From: Roseibium sp. MMSF_3544
GTDB lineage: Bacteria > Pseudomonadota > Alphaproteobacteria > Rhizobiales > Stappiaceae
Assembly (NCBI RefSeq): GCF_030732845.1
Contig: NZ_JASHKA010000016.1
Coordinates: forward strand, 1-64,000
Length of the DNA: 64,000 nucleotides
Direction of reading: 5' to 3'
Positions 51,789 through 60,664 of this stretch are shown here, one piece after another. The notes under the pieces were generated by a model. It ran no database searches. It was not told the origin of the DNA and was given only the letters and a program-made list of their open reading frames with translations. Positions within the stretch are counted from its first letter, which is position 1. Every line of letters begins with the position of its first letter. The position numbers and the translations under genes were made by a program.

Positions 51789-52523
51789 ATGAGGAAAATG
51801 GTTTTGGCGCTTGGCGCCGTCGGCCTCGGCCTTGCTGCTGCCGGCAGCCTATGGCTGACGTCGAAAGGGCAGGAGCCCTACACGCCGAGTACGATCGAAG
51901 GTGCCTATGTGCACCTTGCTTTCGAAGATACGCTGGAGACGATCGGGTCTGCCAGGGTTGCACCGCAAGCCCGGGACGGAGATGCCGTTTTTGCCCCGGG
52001 ACCGACAGGATATGCCTATCACGCCCAGGGTGATGGCGGGCATCTGGAGATCACGACGAGCGATCTGGCCGTTCTGTCCGAAAAGGTGGAAATTTCGTTC
52101 GACTTGAAAGCGGAGGATTGGACAAACCCTTATAAGAAGGGCGCGCCGATCAAGACGCTTGCTGTGGTCAGCGGCAAAAGTGGCGACCGGATCCGGCACA
52201 TCGTGTTTAACCTCAGCAATGGCAACGAACCGGTCCTGTCTGTTGCGCTCCAGGACAAAACCGGGGCAAAGGACAAACTGAAGTCGTCTCCCGGTGTGGT
52301 GACGATGGACTGGCATCATGTCAGGCTCGTGGTCGACCAAACGAGTGAAACCAGCGAATTGTTTCTGGACGGCGAATTGGTCGCAAAGTCCGAAATCGTG
52401 CCGTCCGTCGTCAGCGACGGCGTGGATCGCGTCAGGATCGGCACCTGGCACCGGCAGAACCAGGCCTTCCGCGGGCTCATCGACAATTTCGTCATTCGTG
52501 ATGCGGCGGCGGGCGTCAGCTGA
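51789..52523 (+). CDS. Exported LamG/concanavalin-like jellyroll protein
   Basis: Protein of 244 residues with an N-terminal membrane anchor or signal sequence (LALGAVGLGLAAAGSLWLTS). The rest is a LamG-like beta-sandwich (VEISFDLKAEDW, then MDWHHVRLVVDQTSETSELFLDGELVA, then VRIGTWHRQNQAFRGLIDNFVI). Such domains bind carbohydrates or proteins outside the cytoplasm. ATG 51789 is preceded by GGAGG. It may belong with the ArsR/AHSA1 pair, 37 bp upstream. The function is unknown. Confidence 0.75.
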   Translation: MRKMVLALGAVGLGLAAAGSLWLTSKGQEPYTPSTIEGAYVHLAFEDTLETIGSARVAPQARDGDAVFAPGPTGYAYHAQGDGGHLEITTSDLAVLSEKVEISFDLKAEDWTNPYKKGAPIKTLAVVSGKSGDRIRHIVFNLSNGNEPVLSVALQDKTGAKDKLKSSPGVVTMDWHHVRLVVDQTSETSELFLDGELVAKSEIVPSVVSDGVDRVRIGTWHRQNQAFRGLIDNFVIRDAAAGVS

Positions 52524-52592
52524 GGTGAGCCTGGGTTTTCGGCAACGTGCCGGTACGTCCAAAAGATCCAATTCCGAGCGTGGTTTGCGGAG

Positions 52593-52925
52593 TTAAACCA
52601 CCCATCCCGAACTCACATCGATGTGGCGGAGCGAGTGTTCCTCGATCAGGTCTTCATACCCTTCGGGCAGGAACGATTGCTGCCATTTGTCCCCGAACCG
52701 CGTTTTCACCGCTTCAAGATCCTCCCAAAGGGAAGCGAACACCAGATACCCGTCATCGGAGGCGATGCCGCGGCCAAAGAAATACCCCGCGTTGCCCGGT
52801 TCGTGCCGGACGACATCTGCTGACGTCGTTGCAAATTTCTCCATCAGCGTTTCGGCGTGGCCTTCTTTGATCTTGACCTGAAACAGTCTCAGGACCGGAC
52901 CTTTTCCGGAGTTGTTTGCGTCCAT
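52593..52925 (-). CDS. Antibiotic-biosynthesis monooxygenase (ABM)-like protein
   Basis: Small dimeric ferredoxin-like alpha+beta protein of 110 residues. The family pattern is VLRLFQVKIKEGHAETLMEKF and YLVFASLWEDLEAVKTRFG. Relatives include quinol monooxygenases and stress-related ABM proteins that use no cofactor. ATG 52925 has AAGGAGAAA upstream. It follows the MFS transporter and a small membrane ORF on the same strand and may be part of their operon. Confidence 0.8.
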   Translation of the reverse strand: MDANNSGKGPVLRLFQVKIKEGHAETLMEKFATTSADVVRHEPGNAGYFFGRGIASDDGYLVFASLWEDLEAVKTRFGDKWQQSFLPEGYEDLIEEHSLRHIDVSSGWVV

Positions 52926-52948
52926 GGGTTTCTCCTTGTTCAAGCATT

Positions 52949-53128
52949 TCAAACGGGATGCGGGAAGGTGGCGCCTTGCGGAAGGTCTGCAAGGCAGATG
53001 AATTGAATGACGGCAAGATCCATGAAAAGTTTCAGGTAAGCGTGCGCCGTCAGCGTCCAGAGCCAATAGACAGCCAGGAGGACTGACAGGCTCAAAACGC
53101 TCCAGAAGATCCAGGACCGGTCAGGCAT
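52949..53128 (-). CDS. Small single-span membrane protein ORF (59 aa)
   Basis: A 59-codon frame whose ATG lies 8 bp inside the end of the MFS gene and whose stop is 23 bp before the ABM gene. The product, opening MPDRSWIFWSVLSLSVLL, has one strong hydrophobic segment (WIFWSVLSLSVLLAVYWLW) and a shorter second one. The overlap and the exact fit between two genes on the same strand favour a real, translationally coupled gene. I recognise no homologue. Confidence 0.5.
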   Translation of the reverse strand: MPDRSWIFWSVLSLSVLLAVYWLWTLTAHAYLKLFMDLAVIQFICLADLPQGATFPHPV

Positions 53129-54362
53129 TGCCCAGCGCGTTCCTGAGGACGCCGTTTCCGCCTGCCAGGGGCCGCTCGTTGATCGGGACGTGTATCAAGG
53201 CTGCGAGGACACCGGTTGCCACGACGCTCCACCACATGATGTCGTAGTTGCCCGTGTGTTCAAAGACGAGGCCGCCGAGCCACGCGCCGAGAAAACTGCC
53301 GACCTGGTGCATCAGGAAAACGATGCCGACAAGCGTTGCCAGGTACCGGGCGCCGAAGATCTGGGCAACGATGCCGGTTGTCAGCGGAACCGTCCCGAGC
53401 CAGGTAAATCCCATCACCGCTGCGAACAGCAAGGTGGAGATATCGGACGGTGGAAACATGACGAAGAGTGCCACGGCTGCTGCTCTTGCCAGGTAGAGAA
53501 CAACCAGGATCTTTTTCTTGCTGAGAAAGTCGCCAAGCACGCCGCAGACAAACGTTCCTGCGATATTCGTCGCACCGATGGTCGCAAGGGCAGCACCGCC
53601 TAGCCAGGGCGCAAGTTGCCTGTCCAGGAGGTAGGCAGGCAGATGCGTGCCGATAAAGGCGAGCTGAAACCCGCACACGAAAAACCCGAGCACGAGCAGT
53701 ACAAATCCGCGATGAGACAGGGCCTCGGCAAGTGCTGCTTTCAGGGATTGATCTACACCGGGTTCCACGGACCGTCCGCTCAGCACCGGGGCCAGAACGC
53801 ATATGATTGCCGCGATGAAGGCTAGGCTGACGAGAGCAATCGGCCAGCTCAGAGACTCAATCAGGCTGAGCGTAACCGGAACCGACAGGAAAATCCCCAG
53901 TGACCCGCCAAGCGAGGCAATGCCAAGGGCTGACGTGCGGCGTTCGGGGGGAAACCGCCGTCCGACGGCCCCAAGAACAACAGCATAGCTCGTGGCACTC
54001 AAACCGATGCCGACGAGCACGCCGAAGCCAAGCACCAGACCGAGAGAGGTTGAGGCTGCCGACGCGCAGAGCAACCCGCCCGCGTACAGCATGCCGCCGA
54101 CAAAAATCACCCTGGCGCTGCCGAACCGGTCTGCAATCATGCCCGCAAACGGTTGTGCGACGCCCCACATGAGGTTCTGCAGGGCAATCGCAAACCCGAA
54201 GCTTTCCCGATCAACGCCAGGAAGACCGCTGGTGATCGGGTTGAGAAACAGGCCGAAGGAATGCCGCATCCCCAGGGCCACGAGCGCAATCAGCGATCCG
54301 GCGAGCAGGACAAATCGCGGATCGGTCAGAATTCTGGGCACCTGGGAATTGGTCGCTGCCAT
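53121..54362 (-). CDS. MFS transporter
   Basis: Major facilitator of 413 residues with about 12 membrane helices. Helix 2-3 loop motif GMIADRFGSARVIFVGG fits the family signature GxxxDRxGxR. The family shape recalls monocarboxylate or oxalate/formate antiporter-like MFS proteins, but the substrate is not predictable. ATG 54362 is supported by GGAG upstream; the longer frame lies in non-coding sequence. It is divergent from no clear regulator, but the LysR gene at 54722 is close. Confidence 0.9.
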   Translation of the reverse strand: MAATNSQVPRILTDPRFVLLAGSLIALVALGMRHSFGLFLNPITSGLPGVDRESFGFAIALQNLMWGVAQPFAGMIADRFGSARVIFVGGMLYAGGLLCASAASTSLGLVLGFGVLVGIGLSATSYAVVLGAVGRRFPPERRTSALGIASLGGSLGIFLSVPVTLSLIESLSWPIALVSLAFIAAIICVLAPVLSGRSVEPGVDQSLKAALAEALSHRGFVLLVLGFFVCGFQLAFIGTHLPAYLLDRQLAPWLGGAALATIGATNIAGTFVCGVLGDFLSKKKILVVLYLARAAAVALFVMFPPSDISTLLFAAVMGFTWLGTVPLTTGIVAQIFGARYLATLVGIVFLMHQVGSFLGAWLGGLVFEHTGNYDIMWWSVVATGVLAALIHVPINERPLAGGNGVLRNALGNA

Positions 54363-54409
54363 ATGTGGTCTCCGATGAATTGAGGGAGGCGATGGAATGC
54401 GCCTTGGCT

Positions 54410-54637
54410 TCAGTCGCCATGATTGCGACGGCGTTCGTTTGAGCCCGCATGGATGATCGATGTGATCTCGCTGCGGTCGATCGCCAGATCCTTGAGGGCG
54501 GATTTCCCGAGCGCATCCAATTCCAGACGATCGCGCCGCTTCTGGCGCCATGCATGGAATCGCCTCAGCCAAATGGACAGCTGCGCTCTGGGTATTCCCG
54601 AGTGCAATGCAGGAAAAACTTCCGAAGCCTTGGCCAT
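54410..54637 (-). CDS. DUF1127-domain small protein
   Basis: Basic protein of 75 residues with the DUF1127 (YjiS-like) core near residues 18-60 (LSIWLRRFHAWRQKRRDRLELDAL, then ALKDLAIDRSEI). DUF1127 proteins in alphaproteobacteria are RNA-binding or phosphate- and growth-linked small proteins. It lies upstream of the MFS gene on the same strand, 47 bp from its start, and is divergent from a LysR gene. Confidence 0.85.
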   Translation of the reverse strand: MAKASEVFPALHSGIPRAQLSIWLRRFHAWRQKRRDRLELDALGKSALKDLAIDRSEITSIIHAGSNERRRNHGD

Positions 54638-54721
54638 CTCTCTTTGCCGCCAGTTGCAGGGGTCTGAGAGATATTTGCGTCCTGCTTGTTATTGATCAAA
54701 ATGTAATATTCAATAAATGTT

Positions 54722-55627
54722 ATGGCGAATCTCAATATCAGAAATGTCGATCTCAATCTGCTGGTCGCGTTTGATGCGCTTTACAAGGAGCGCAGCGTTA
54801 CCAGGGCAGCCGCAAGACTGTCCCTGACGCAACCGACCGTGTCGGGCATGCTGAAACGTCTTCGGGACTCGTTTGATGATGATCTGTTCGTGCGGACATC
54901 CCACGGGATTGTGCCAACGCCCAGGGCAGATGGTATTGCTTCGAAAGTCGCGGATCTTCTTGAAGAAATCGGCCTGCTTCTGGCGCCAGATGAATTCGAT
55001 CCGGCCCGGACTGCATTTACCGCCAGAATCTGCGGCAGTGATTACCTGCAGCACACGATCCTGGAGCGCTTAACCGAAGAACTGCTCCAGACGGCGCCCC
55101 AAGCGCGTATCTCGATCCTTCCACGGCCGGCCGAGGGGGTTGCGAGACAGTTGGAGAGCGGAGAAATCGATCTCATACTGAGCGACCGCGAATTGGCGGT
55201 GCCCGATCTGCCGGCACGTGTCCTCTACAAGGACGACTTTGTCTGCCTTTCCAGTTACCAGGACTTTGAAAACGGTGCGGAAATTTCGCTGGAGCGGCTC
55301 TGCGCGCTCAACCATGCCTTTGTTGACCCGACCGGAGGCAGTTTCCATGGACCAATTGATGACGCCCTGGCGACGGCAGGAAAGGAAAGGAACGTGGTGC
55401 TCGCAGTGCCGACCTTTTCCATGCTGCTGCAGCTGATGAAATCGAGGGAGCTGCTGGCCTTTGTGCCCGGCCGGATCGCCGACACCTTTGACCATGGATT
55501 TGCCCGGGTCTGGACGTCGCTGGACTTGCCTTATCTTGAAATCGTTGCCATCTGGCATCCCCGCATGACACGAGACCCCAAGCACAAGTGGCTTCGCGAA
55601 ACGCTTGTTTCAATTGCAAGGGACTAG
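54722..55627 (+). CDS. LysR-family transcriptional regulator
   Basis: Regulator of 301 residues with the LysR helix-turn-helix at the N terminus (LLVAFDALYKERSVTRAAARLSLTQPTVS) and the substrate-binding fold behind it. It has the NodD/PcpR-like opening MANLNIRNVDLNLLVAFDAL. It is divergent from the DUF1127-MFS set, 84 bp away. That short AT-rich gap is the expected LysR site, so the MFS operon is a likely target. Confidence 0.92.
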   Translation: MANLNIRNVDLNLLVAFDALYKERSVTRAAARLSLTQPTVSGMLKRLRDSFDDDLFVRTSHGIVPTPRADGIASKVADLLEEIGLLLAPDEFDPARTAFTARICGSDYLQHTILERLTEELLQTAPQARISILPRPAEGVARQLESGEIDLILSDRELAVPDLPARVLYKDDFVCLSSYQDFENGAEISLERLCALNHAFVDPTGGSFHGPIDDALATAGKERNVVLAVPTFSMLLQLMKSRELLAFVPGRIADTFDHGFARVWTSLDLPYLEIVAIWHPRMTRDPKHKWLRETLVSIARD

Positions 55628-55634
55628 GGTGCAA

Positions 55635-57200
55635 TTAGACCCAGAAACGCGGTGTCTTTACGGTGGCTTCCCAATACCCCTTGGCGTGCTGCCACATGCT
55701 CTGGCACTGGGATTCGTGCCAGCCAACAACAAAACCGACAGCCTGACTTACAGCCAATGCGTCCTTGCCGCTGACCTTGCATCGCTCAGGAAGCGTCTCG
55801 GCCATGGCGACATCATTCAGATAGCCGAAAATGTCCTGAAGCTTTTTCATCCGTTTCAGGAAGGGTTTCACGGTGTCATGAGGATAAAGACTGCCGTAGA
55901 ACTCTATTCCGTAACGCATCTTTTTCATGGCCTTGCGCATGTCGTGACGTTCGGGGATCGTCAGTTCTTCCAGGCGTTTTCCGTAACGGAGCACCTTTTT
56001 CCACTGCCGGGCGAGCGCCTTTGAGGAAAAGGCTTCTATCGGTTGCGCCAAGTGGGTGGTCTGGTCGAAATTCTCCGGGTCAAGCCAGCCCCGGCCTTCG
56101 GTGTAGGCAGCCAGATCGAGCAGGAATCTGTTCACCTCGGCCGATCTCAGATGATCGGCAAGGGCGTTTCGGGCCCCCTCACCACGCGATGCGTTGAGTG
56201 TCTTGAGCAGCGCGTCGAAGGATAGGATCTGAGGCGCCTTTTCGACCAGTGGCTCGACGATTTCGTCAATGAGCACATCCAGATCGCGCACCTCACCGGC
56301 CTCATTGGCAATGGTCCTTGCCATCTGGTCGAGTGGAGCCACGGTTGCCGGATTGAGGACAGGCTTGAACAGGCGGAAGGCACTGCGCAGCCGGCGAAGC
56401 CCGACGCGAAGCTGGTGGGGTCCCTCCGGATCGTCCGATGCGAGCACCACCATGCGGTTTTCAGAAATCTGTTTCAGGCAGGAGCGCAGCACGTCGCGGA
56501 ATGCCAGTTCTGCGCTCGTGCCCGGCGTGAACCTGATTGCTTCAGCGAAATAAGGCGTGGGTGTTTCGGTTTCCCGGCCTTCCGCGAAGCGGTAACCGCG
56601 CTCTGCCTTGCTGTAGGGCGAGAACCGGAACGGAACGTCCTTCAGGAGCGATTTGGCGACATCGAAGATTGCCTGGCTCGGGCCGGACTTGAGTTCCATC
56701 TCAAGTTCAATGAGAGGCTGGCTGCCGTCTCCGGCCAGAATGTTGCCGGTATCAAAGGCAAGCTCCACGTGACCACCATCGCTGTCACGCGTCAGCTGGC
56801 GGGTCGTCCGTTTCATCACCGTTTCGAAACATTCCGAAAGCGGCGCGTCGCCGATGATTTCTAAGAGCGTCTTGCTGACTTCATCATCCTCAATCACGGA
56901 AAAGTCCACCGCGCGGCCCTTGACCGGATGTTCCGCTTCGACGGGAGAGGACAGTCCGGCGACGATGCCCGTGCCAATCTTGACGGTCTGGACCCAGCTG
57001 CGGCCGGTTTTTCTGACCCTGAGGGAGATTTTCGCCTTGCGAAGAGCTTGATCAGGAGTGTCGAAGTAAATCGACTGCAAGGTCTTGGAAACAGCGCGGC
57101 CCGCGGTGAAGCCTTCAACGGTTCCCAACCGTTTCATGGCGTCTTGCGCTGACCGGTCCAGTTCGAGCTTGAGCTCGATTTCTCGTCCTGATTTGCTCAT
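55635..57200 (-). CDS. CYTH-CHAD domain protein
   Basis: Cytoplasmic protein of 521 residues. The N-terminal CYTH (triphosphate tunnel) domain has the signature EIELKLEL at about residues 5-12. The C-terminal CHAD domain is helical and His/Arg-rich (VGLRRLRSAFRLFKPVLN, then MRKAMKKMRYGIEFYGSLYP). CYTH proteins hydrolyse inorganic triphosphate or related compounds; CHAD domains bind polyphosphate. The start is ATG 57200; an in-frame ATG 48 bp upstream lacks family similarity. It has no operon partner. Confidence 0.92.
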   Translation of the reverse strand: MSKSGREIELKLELDRSAQDAMKRLGTVEGFTAGRAVSKTLQSIYFDTPDQALRKAKISLRVRKTGRSWVQTVKIGTGIVAGLSSPVEAEHPVKGRAVDFSVIEDDEVSKTLLEIIGDAPLSECFETVMKRTTRQLTRDSDGGHVELAFDTGNILAGDGSQPLIELEMELKSGPSQAIFDVAKSLLKDVPFRFSPYSKAERGYRFAEGRETETPTPYFAEAIRFTPGTSAELAFRDVLRSCLKQISENRMVVLASDDPEGPHQLRVGLRRLRSAFRLFKPVLNPATVAPLDQMARTIANEAGEVRDLDVLIDEIVEPLVEKAPQILSFDALLKTLNASRGEGARNALADHLRSAEVNRFLLDLAAYTEGRGWLDPENFDQTTHLAQPIEAFSSKALARQWKKVLRYGKRLEELTIPERHDMRKAMKKMRYGIEFYGSLYPHDTVKPFLKRMKKLQDIFGYLNDVAMAETLPERCKVSGKDALAVSQAVGFVVGWHESQCQSMWQHAKGYWEATVKTPRFWV

Positions 57201-57414
57201 AAAGCCGTTTCTAAACAGGCTAAAATCGCTTGTCCAGAAAAAGCGCACAATTTGCGCTTTTCTTTGCAGGCTAATGTTTCACGAGATTCAAATGCATATC
57301 ACTTTTTGCAACTCTTGATATGCGTCGTTTCCGCGCGGAAATTGCCGGTGGCGAAACGAGCAATCGCTTGCATCGTCGAATAGGCCATGATAGGCACCCT
57401 CTCCGGTGTCAGTT
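57201..57414. other. Intergenic region before tRNA-Leu
   Basis: About 210 bp carrying the CYTH-CHAD promoter and the tRNA promoter on opposite strands. I see no further gene or strong repeat. Confidence 0.5.
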
Positions 57415-57499
57415 GCCCCTCTGGCGGAACTGGTAGACGCGCTGGATTCAAAATCCAGTTCCTTAGGGAGTGCCGGTTCGATTCCGGCGGGGGGCACCA
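57415..57499 (+). tRNA. tRNA-Leu (anticodon CAA)
   Basis: An 85-base sequence folds as a class II tRNA. The acceptor stem pairs GCCCCTC with GGGGGGC and is followed by discriminator A and an encoded CCA. The anticodon stem CTGGA/TCCAG encloses TTCAAAA, giving CAA. The T arm reads GCCGG-TTCGATT-CCGGC, and a long variable arm is present, as expected for Leu. I see no integrase or duplicated tRNA 3' end nearby. Confidence 0.97.
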
Positions 57500-57700
57500 C
57501 TCTTTCTTCCAATTTCATAGACCTGCTGTCCCCGTCATTCGGTTTCGAACCGGAAATCGGGATCGGGGTCTTTTGCGCCGTCGTGTTTCCGGTTAAGTCT
57601 TGCCCTCGAAGGTGTGGGACCAGAAACAGCCTTGTGCGGATTTTTGAATTTGCGGATGAGCGCGAATTCGAGCCGCTGGGCGATGTCACGGGGACTTAAC

Positions 57701-58840
57701 GTGCAGAACCACACCTATGAGGCGCCATGCCTCTCTCAACTTGTTTTCAATTTGGCGAAACTCTTTGTTGCCGGGATGATGGTCCTGGCCGCACTTCCTG
57801 GATTGTCCCGGGCCGGGGACAAATCCGTCACTGTCACGGCCTGGGCGGACTATCTTCCACCGGATGTTATTTCCGAGTTTGAGGCCAGAACCGGAATTGA
57901 TGTCATCTACGACACGTTCGACTCGCTGGAAGTGCTTGAAACCAAGCTGTTGACCGGAGCGTCCGGCTACGACGTCGTCTTTCCGTCCGCCTTGGTTGCC
58001 AATCGACTGATCCAGGCCGGTGCCTTGCAGACGCTGGATCGGGAGCGACTTTCCAACCACGTCAATCTCGATCCTGCAATTCTGAGGTTCCTGGCCGCGC
58101 ACGATCCGGGCAACCAGTATGGTGTCCCCTATCTTTGGGGAACCACGGGCATTCTTTACAACCCGGCACTTATCTCAGAACGGTTGGAAACAGCCCCGAT
58201 CGACAGTCTGGACATGATCTTTGATCCGGACATCCTCTCCAAGGTCGCTGATTGCGGCGTTGCGATGATCGACTCACCCGAGGAAGTCATGGCAATCGCG
58301 CTGAATTATCTCGGACTTGATCCCTTTACGTCGGATGCCGACGATTTCAAGGCTGTCGATGGTTTGCTGACTGCGATCAGGCCGCATGTCCGGCATTTCA
58401 GAACCGGTTCACTCATCAATGAGTTGGCGGATGGAGACCTGTGCCTCGTTCTGGGGTGGAGCGGGGATGCCGGGCTCGCCCAGGCGCGCGCGCTGGAGGC
58501 GCAAACCGGCGTGGAGGTCGCCTATGCCCTTCCAAGAGAAGGAACCGAAATCTTCTTCGATTTCCTCTCCATTCCGGCAGATGCGCCCAATCCGGACCAC
58601 GCGCACACGTTCATCAACTTCCTGATGGAGCCGAAGGCAATCGCCGCCGTAACCAATCTTTACTATTACCCAAACGGCAACAAGGCAGCGCTCGAATTCG
58701 TCCTGCAAGAGGTCCGGGAGGACCCGAGCGTCTATCCGGCTGACGAGTTGATGGCCAAGTTGTTTCCGAACCTGCCGCGCGATCAAAAAACACTGCGGCT
58801 GCTGACCAGAAGCTGGACCCGTTTCAAGTCCGGAACCTGA
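57701..58840 (+). CDS. Spermidine/putrescine-type ABC substrate-binding protein (PotD/PotF-like)
   Basis: Periplasmic binding protein of 379 residues with a signal peptide to about residue 37 (FVAGMMVLAALPGLSRAG). The mature start VTVTAWADYLPPDVISEFE and the segment YGVPYLWGTTGILYNPAL are typical of the polyamine class. Start GTG 57701 has GGGGA upstream; ATG 57776 is too late for the signal. No ABC ATPase or permease genes flank it, so it is an orphan binding protein. The agmatinase at 59691 supports a polyamine-related role. Confidence 0.88.
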   Translation: MQNHTYEAPCLSQLVFNLAKLFVAGMMVLAALPGLSRAGDKSVTVTAWADYLPPDVISEFEARTGIDVIYDTFDSLEVLETKLLTGASGYDVVFPSALVANRLIQAGALQTLDRERLSNHVNLDPAILRFLAAHDPGNQYGVPYLWGTTGILYNPALISERLETAPIDSLDMIFDPDILSKVADCGVAMIDSPEEVMAIALNYLGLDPFTSDADDFKAVDGLLTAIRPHVRHFRTGSLINELADGDLCLVLGWSGDAGLAQARALEAQTGVEVAYALPREGTEIFFDFLSIPADAPNPDHAHTFINFLMEPKAIAAVTNLYYYPNGNKAALEFVLQEVREDPSVYPADELMAKLFPNLPRDQKTLRLLTRSWTRFKSGT

Positions 58841-59077
58841 CGGATTTTTGGAGCGGATCACGGGCTGCGCCCCTCTTGCGGGCGCTGCAGACGCCCAGGC
58901 AGCGCCAGTCCGGCATAACCGGGCTGGTTTAACCAAGTCTGCGTATTCTTGGCCCTTTTTGGCCTGCATCGCTTGTGTGCTCGACCGATATCGGAGATAT
59001 GAACCTTTCGGATTTGAGCGCGCGGGGAGCGATCGTCAAAAGGCGAGGCTTCCCCAAGCCGGTTCGAGGGGGCAAAC

Positions 59078-59605
59078 ATGTCTGAAGGAAAACGACATTC
59101 GTCCTTTGCGGCGATAGGGCTTGCTGCTGTACTTGCAGCCTGCTCCGGAAGTGCGGACCAGCATTCCGGACTGACGGCCTGCGCTGTTCTGGAAGACATC
59201 GACCTTGCGGCCGTGATGGGTCAGGCGCCCCAAAAAATCGCCGAAAACAATCTCCTGGTGGCACCCGATGACGCGCAGTCCACGCTTTCCGGATGCGACG
59301 TGCTCGACTCGGATGGAAACGCGGTTCTGTCCCTGATGCTGCGCGAGGCGAAGGACGGCACGGAAGGGTCCGATGCCGATGCAGCGATTGACAGCATGAT
59401 CGCGGCGTTTGAACCTGGAACCGCGGATAAGATATCCATCGGGGAAGGCGGTTACTACAGCGAGGTGACCGCGACCTCCTCACAGCTTGGCCTCTTTACG
59501 AGAAATGGTCGCATGCTGATGATCTTCAACGGGATGGCGGAGGCCACAGACCGGGCGATGCTGGAAGCAGCTGCGAATGCGGCGCTGGAAAAAGTTCAGA
59601 ACTAG
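59078..59605 (+). CDS. Putative lipoprotein
   Basis: Protein of 175 residues with a signal peptide and lipobox LAAC at residues 19-22 (AAVLAACSGSAD), so the mature N-terminal Cys would be lipid-modified. The remaining part reads as a small alpha/beta domain without a motif I recognise. It lies between a polyamine-type binding protein and agmatinase in the same direction. The function is unknown. Confidence 0.75.
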   Translation: MSEGKRHSSFAAIGLAAVLAACSGSADQHSGLTACAVLEDIDLAAVMGQAPQKIAENNLLVAPDDAQSTLSGCDVLDSDGNAVLSLMLREAKDGTEGSDADAAIDSMIAAFEPGTADKISIGEGGYYSEVTATSSQLGLFTRNGRMLMIFNGMAEATDRAMLEAAANAALEKVQN

Positions 59606-59690
59606 GTCAAACCCTGTTTTCAAAACCTTGTTTTTCCCACATTGTGCGGGGTTCCATCCGGGCTGACACACGAAAATTACGGAGAAACGC

Positions 59691-60656
59691 ATGTCGGGAC
59701 ATGGCTATGAATCCGGGCGTTTGAACCTGCCCTTCGTTGGCATCGCGACCTTCGGCAAAAAGGAGTTTGTTTCCGACTGGGACAAGATCGACGCCGACGT
59801 TGCGGTTCTCGGGGCGCCATTCGATTTCGGTTGCCAGTTCCGTTCCGGAGCCAGATTCGGGCCGCGGTCGGTACGTGAAGCTTCGACGCTGTTCAGCTTC
59901 GGCCACGCCGGGGCCTATGATCATGAAGACGATGCGACCTATCTCGGTGAAGACGTCAGGATTGTCGACATCGGCGACGCCGATATCATTCATACCAAGA
60001 CCGAGGAAAGCCACGCCAATATCGAGTTCGGTGTGAAGAAAATCCTAAGTGCAGGCGCGATGCCGGTCGTGATCGGCGGAGATCACTCGGTCAATATTCC
60101 CTGCATCAACGCCTTTGAGGAGAATTGCGCGGCAAACGGGCCTATCCACGTGGTCCAGATCGACGCACATCTGGATTTTGTGGACGAGCGGCACGGCGTG
60201 ACCGCCGGTCACGGCAATCCCATGCGCCGGGCGATCGAGAAGGACTACGTTTCCGGCATGACCCAGCTCGGCATCCGCAATGTGTCGTCGACGGCAAGGG
60301 AAGGTTACGTGGATGCACGGGAGCGTGGATCCGATATCCTGTCGGTCCGGCAAGTGCGCAAACTCGGGACCGAGGCGGTGCTGGAGCGCATCCCAGTGGG
60401 AGCGCGCTATTACGTCACCATCGATATTGATGCCTTCTGCCCGTCCATAGCGCCGGGAACGGGCACGCCGAGCCATGGCGGCTTCTTGTATTATGACGTT
60501 CTGGAAATCCTGCAGGGCCTTTCAAAGCGGGGCGATGTTGCCGGTATCGATCTTGTGGAAGTTGCACCCGACTACGACCCGAGCCAAAGCACCCAGATCC
60601 TGGCGGCGCAGATCCTTCTGAATTTCATCGGATTCATCTTCCATAACAGAAAATAG
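59691..60656 (+). CDS. speB: Agmatinase / ureohydrolase
   Basis: Ureohydrolase of 321 residues that should convert agmatine to putrescine and urea. The binuclear Mn site is visible: His in VIGGDHSVN, the Asp and His in VQIDAHLDFVD and the two Asp in TIDIDAFCPSIAPGTGTPS. The length and the GTGTPSHGG loop fit agmatinase rather than arginase, though guanidinobutyrase cannot be excluded. The upstream polyamine-type binding protein gene supports a polyamine role. It is convergent with the cupin gene. Confidence 0.9.
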   Translation: MSGHGYESGRLNLPFVGIATFGKKEFVSDWDKIDADVAVLGAPFDFGCQFRSGARFGPRSVREASTLFSFGHAGAYDHEDDATYLGEDVRIVDIGDADIIHTKTEESHANIEFGVKKILSAGAMPVVIGGDHSVNIPCINAFEENCAANGPIHVVQIDAHLDFVDERHGVTAGHGNPMRRAIEKDYVSGMTQLGIRNVSSTAREGYVDARERGSDILSVRQVRKLGTEAVLERIPVGARYYVTIDIDAFCPSIAPGTGTPSHGGFLYYDVLEILQGLSKRGDVAGIDLVEVAPDYDPSQSTQILAAQILLNFIGFIFHNRK

Positions 60657-60664
60657 GCGGGTCA

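Noticed and set aside
57415..57499. tRNA-Leu as an integration site of a genomic island
   Set aside because: No integrase, no direct repeat of the tRNA end, and the flanking genes look like ordinary chromosomal genes.
58848..59117. 89-codon plus-strand frame between the binding protein and lipoprotein genes
   Set aside because: It has no ribosome site, overlaps the lipoprotein start in another frame and has no recognisable product.
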